Positions 15,833-19,200 of a DNA stretch of 19,200 bases are shown here, piece by piece. The position numbers and the translations under genes were made by a program. How positions within the stretch are numbered: the stretch's first letter is position 1; every line of letters starts with the position of its first letter. Origin of the DNA: an uncultured Clostridia bacterium (GTDB lineage: Bacteria; Bacillota; Clostridia; Christensenellales; Aristaeellaceae); the NCBI GenBank assembly GCA_937934775.1, contig CALGYL010000056.1, positions 1-19,200 of the forward strand, given 5' to 3'. The notes beneath the pieces are model-generated. The model searched no databases. It had not been told where the DNA came from and saw only the letters and a list, made by a program, of their open reading frames with translations.

Positions 15833-15859
15833 ATATCGGGGATGTGGCCGATTATTTTA
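15833..15859 (-). promoter_or_regulatory. Sigma-28 (SigD/FliA) promoter of the chemoreceptor gene
   Basis: Read on the minus strand, TAAA (15859-15856; CTAAA including 15860) is followed by exactly 15 nt and CCCGATAT (15840-15833). This matches the consensus TAAA-N15-GCCGATAT/A in the -35 and 7 of 8 bases of the -10. The start site would be near 15825, giving a leader of about 90 nt. A chemoreceptor is a classical sigma-28 target, which supports the call. Confidence 0.8.
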
Positions 15860-15860
15860 G

Positions 15861-16148
15861 CGGATGCCATATAAATCGCTGAAAATCATGACGAATAATT
15901 GTTTTGATGGCTGAATTAAGCGTAAAACTCATAACGAATGCGGCGATACGCGTGTGTATCGCCGGACTTTGTGTGGAATAAATTCACAGGATGGGCCTGG
16001 CGGGCGGCGCGGAACGTATAATCAAACGGGTGTCCGGCGGGATTACTCAGATCAAACGCGGGGATCAATTCTTTGCGACAAATCATGCGGACTTCTGGGC
16101 TTTTGCGTAAGGCCGGGCAGGAAGGGCGCGGGCTGTGCGCCGGCCGTT
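15861..16148. other. Non-coding stretch between the divergent chemoreceptor and alpha-galactosidase genes
   Basis: This is the part of the 513-bp intergenic region not occupied by the two promoters. No credible gene is seen in it. A minus-strand reading ending at 15916 has a protein-like tail but no usable start, and most of it is antisense to the alpha-galactosidase gene. The main visible structure is the perfect hairpin at 15941-15964. Confidence 0.5.
15941..15964. other. Perfect 9-bp hairpin or palindromic site upstream of the alpha-galactosidase gene
   Basis: CGGCGATAC (15941-15949) and GTATCGCCG (15956-15964) are exact inverted repeats separated by GCGTGT. There is no adjacent T-run on either strand, so it is not a standard terminator. 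It could be an operator for a dimeric regulator or the remains of a transcript end. Confidence 0.5.
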
Positions 16149-16214
16149 TGCAACATTTCGTTATGAATCTGCAACAAATGGACCTGTTCGCCAAGCGGGG
16201 GCGGCTGGTATAAT
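16149..16214 (+). promoter_or_regulatory. Alpha-galactosidase promoter: extended -10 with 21-bp-phased direct repeats upstream
   Basis: TGGTATAAT (16206-16214) is a consensus -10 with the TGN extension, but no good -35 is present at 17 nt. TGCAACA is directly repeated at 16149-16155 and 16170-16176, a start-to-start distance of 21 bp. Direct repeats two helical turns apart just upstream of a weak -35 are typical of AraC-family activator sites, as known for MelR-type regulation. The promoter is likely; the activator is inferred. Confidence 0.6.
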
Positions 16215-16248
16215 GACCGCAGGGACAACCGAACGGGAGGTAATGTGC

Positions 16249-17556
<1,308 letters not shown>

Positions 17557-17583
17557 TGGCGGGAGGGTTCCCCATCCATTCCC

Positions 17584-17625
17584 AAAGGCCGTCCCATTGC
17601 GGTTTGACCGCGCGGGACGGCCTTT
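17584..17625 (+). terminator. Stem-loop terminator after the alpha-galactosidase gene
   Basis: AAAGGCCGTCCC (17584-17595) pairs perfectly with GGGACGGCCTTT (17614-17625). An inner GCGG/CCGC pair can extend the structure. The T-run is short (TTTCATT), so termination may be less than complete, but the 12-bp stem is strong and lies 28 bases after the stop codon. Confidence 0.75.
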
Positions 17626-17671
17626 CATTGTGGCGCAATTTGGAATTCTTGTGAAGATTTGCAAACAGGGG

Positions 17672-17700
17672 TTGACGGCGTACCGCAGCGGACATATAAT
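17672..17700 (+). promoter_or_regulatory. Strong sigma-A promoter of the MarR-ABC exporter operon
   Basis: TTGACG (17672-17677), a 17-nt spacer and a perfect TATAAT (17695-17700) make the best sigma-A promoter in the window. The start site would be near 17707, with a leader of about 58 nt before the MarR ATG. Confidence 0.88.
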
Positions 17701-17716
17701 GTGTGGCACGCGAACA

Positions 17717-17731
17717 GTTTGGATGCTAAAC
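17717..17731 (+). promoter_or_regulatory. Candidate MarR operator just after the transcription start
   Basis: GTTTGGATGCTAAAC is a 15-bp imperfect palindrome with GTTT/AAAC ends, about 10 bp after the predicted start site. A repressor bound here would block transcription. MarR proteins often autoregulate through palindromes of this size, but binding is inferred from position only. Confidence 0.45.
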
Positions 17732-17764
17732 AATTTGGCGTTCTGAGAAAATGGAGTGAATCGC

Positions 17765-18220
17765 ATGGATCAGCAGCTGTCGGAGCGTTTTTTTACTTCG
17801 ATCTCGGAAATGCGGCGCTATCTGATGCAGGCAAAGCCTTTCGAGGGGATCACCCACAGCGAGGTGACGATCCTGCATTTGATCGACATATGCCAGAGGC
17901 GATGCGAACGCGCGTCGACCACTTGGCTTAGCGCGCACCTGGGTCTGACCAAATCCTCTGTGTCACAGACACTGAATTCTATGGAAGAAAAGGGGTGGAT
18001 TCACCGCGGCATTGACCCGGACAACCGGCGCAAGACTACCATCGACCTGACGGACGCGGGCAGGGACAAGATGGGCGAGGTTTTTCAGGAGGGGATCATC
18101 CGGATTGGCAACGTATTGGAGAACATGGGGCGGGAGAACGCCGAAAAGTTTCTCGAACTAATGGAATTGTTTATGGCCGGCACAAAGATTGAATTCCAGC
18201 GAAAGAGTGAAAACGATTGA
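17765..18220 (+). CDS. MarR-family transcriptional regulator
   Basis: A 151-residue regulator, probably a repressor that responds to a small molecule or drug and controls the ABC exporter behind it. The ATG at 17765 has GGAG 8 nt upstream; the GTG at 17756 lies within that ribosome binding site. The winged helix-turn-helix spans about 32-97, with recognition-helix sequence LTKSSVSQTLNSMEEKGWI and wing DPDNRRKTTIDLT. Helices on both sides would form the dimer. Its stop codon overlaps the exporter start. The organisation MarR followed by one or two ABC exporter genes is common in Firmicutes. The inducer is unknown. Confidence 0.92.
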   Translation: MDQQLSERFFTSISEMRRYLMQAKPFEGITHSEVTILHLIDICQRRCERASTTWLSAHLGLTKSSVSQTLNSMEEKGWIHRGIDPDNRRKTTIDLTDAGRDKMGEVFQEGIIRIGNVLENMGRENAEKFLELMELFMAGTKIEFQRKSEND

Positions 18221-19200
18221 AAAAACTGATTCAATCCATGGCTCCGTATACCGGGTATGTGCTGATCGCCATTGCGCTCCTTTTCGCGCAGGCGATCTGC
18301 GATCTGGCATTGCCCGACTACATGTCGGATATCGTCAACACCGGCGTCATGGATTCAAACATCCCCTACATCTGGCAGGTGGGCGGGAAAATGCTGCTGA
18401 TCTCCCTGGTCAGCGCGGGCGCATCGATCCTGGTGGGCTACATCGCGGCCTACATCGCGGCCAACGTGGCCGGCGACTACCGCAGCCGCGTGTTTAAAAA
18501 GGTGGAGTCCTTCTCCAACGCGCAGTTTGACAAGTTCTCGACGGCGTCTCTCATCACCCGGACCACCAACGACGTGACCCAGGTGCAGGGCCTTCTGGTC
18601 ATGGCGATCCGGTTCGTATTCTACGCGCCGATCATGGCCATCGGCGGCGTGATCAACGCGGTGCAGAAGTCCTCCTCCATGACCTGGATCATTGTGATCG
18701 CGGTCATCTGTCTGATCGGGTTGATCCTGCTTCTGTTGGTGGCGGTCATGCCCAAATTCATGCTGATTCAGAACCTTCTGGACCGCATCAACCGCGTGGC
18801 CCGCGAAAACCTGGAGGGCATGCTGGTCATCCGGGCGTTCAACACCCAGAAATTTGAGGAAAAGCGCTTCGACACGGCCAACCGGGACTTTGCCAGTACA
18901 AACCTGTATGTCAACCGCGCGATGGCCTTGATGATGCCCGCGATGATGCTGATCATGAACCTGACGACGCTGACCATCGTCTGGATCGGCGCCCGCCAGG
19001 TGACCACCATGGATATGAAGATCGGCGACATGATGGCGTACATGCAGTACGCGATGCAGATCATCATGGCCTTCCTGTTCCTTGCGATGATGTTCATCAT
19101 GGTGCCACGGGCCATCGTGTCCTCCAACCGTATCCATGAGGTGCTGGCGACTGAACCCACCATCCTCGACCCGGACAAGCCTGTGAGCTTCCCGGAACCG
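18217..19200 (+). CDS. ABC exporter, membrane-domain half (cut by window edge)
   Basis: The first 328 codons of an ABC transporter of the multidrug/lipid exporter type with fused membrane and ATPase domains. Only the membrane domain is inside the window. The start is taken as TTG at 18217, giving MKKLIQSMAPYTGYVLIAIA; it overlaps the MarR stop as TTGA, implying translational coupling. The later ATG at 18238 lacks a ribosome binding site and would remove the conserved N-terminus. Visible family features are ALPDYMSDIVNTG after the first helix, DKFSTASLITRTTNDVTQVQ (coupling region), ENLEGMLVIRAFNTQKFEE and IASSNRI-like VSSNRIHEVL before the ATPase domain. Six membrane segments fit. Walker motifs should lie to the right. 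Such proteins usually act as heterodimers with a second exporter gene next door. Confidence 0.93.
   Translation, partial: MKKLIQSMAPYTGYVLIAIALLFAQAICDLALPDYMSDIVNTGVMDSNIPYIWQVGGKMLLISLVSAGASILVGYIAAYIAANVAGDYRSRVFKKVESFSNAQFDKFSTASLITRTTNDVTQVQGLLVMAIRFVFYAPIMAIGGVINAVQKSSSMTWIIVIAVICLIGLILLLLVAVMPKFMLIQNLLDRINRVARENLEGMLVIRAFNTQKFEEKRFDTANRDFASTNLYVNRAMALMMPAMMLIMNLTTLTIVWIGARQVTTMDMKIGDMMAYMQYAMQIIMAFLFLAMMFIMVPRAIVSSNRIHEVLATEPTILDPDKPVSFPEP

Noticed and set aside
18355..19137. 260-residue His/Asp-rich open frame on the minus strand
   Set aside because: Antisense to the ABC exporter gene, whose membrane domain is well conserved; the His-rich composition comes from reverse-reading Met/Ile codons.

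Overview
The window comes from a high-GC member of the Bacillota, most likely class Clostridia. The evidence is Bacillus/Clostridium-type AGGAGG ribosome binding sites, sigma-A promoters, a LipO/YtcP/LplB-type sugar ABC transporter, ROK and MarR regulators and SigD-type (sigma-28) promoters. An order such as Christensenellales would fit, but the genus cannot be fixed from sequence alone. There are no rRNA or tRNA genes, no CRISPR array and no intact insertion sequence. Because of the high GC content, long open frames lie antisense to most real genes; these were discarded.

Layout. (1) 28-1311 (+): a secreted lipoprotein with two SH3-like domains joined by Pro/Thr/Glu repeats, ending at a hairpin terminator. 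(2) 1542-2381 (+): an unrecognised Ser/Thr-rich coiled-coil protein with an acidic tail, behind a sigma-28-like promoter. (3) 10033 down to 2502 (-): a five-gene sugar-use operon with two CUT1 permeases, a solute-binding protein, a two-module transglutaminase-like protein and a cytoplasmic GH29 alpha-L-fucosidase. It ends at a bidirectional terminator shared with gene 2. (4) 10253-13894 (+), divergent from that operon: a ROK regulator, a small unknown protein, a membrane thiol-disulfide protein with two CESC thioredoxin-like domains, and CutC. (5) 13938-14047: a 110-bp MITE-like nested inverted repeat. (6) 15735 down to 14128 (-): a methyl-accepting chemotaxis protein with a clear sigma-28 promoter. 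(7) 16249-17556 (+): a GH4 alpha-galactosidase with an extended -10 promoter and a 21-bp-phased direct repeat. (8) 17765 to the right edge (+): a MarR regulator translationally coupled to an ABC exporter cut off by the window end.

How the parts fit. The ROK protein probably senses a sugar and controls the divergent transporter and fucosidase operon. That operon would import a fucosylated oligosaccharide and hydrolyse it in the cytoplasm. No transporter ATPase is present, so a shared MsmK/UgpC-type ATPase elsewhere is assumed. The two sigma-28-like promoters tie the chemoreceptor and the coiled-coil protein to a motility regulon. The most unusual items are the transglutaminase protein, whose second module has lost the catalytic Cys, the twin-CESC redox protein inside a ROK-CutC operon, and the coiled-coil protein as a possible new flagellar-regulon member.
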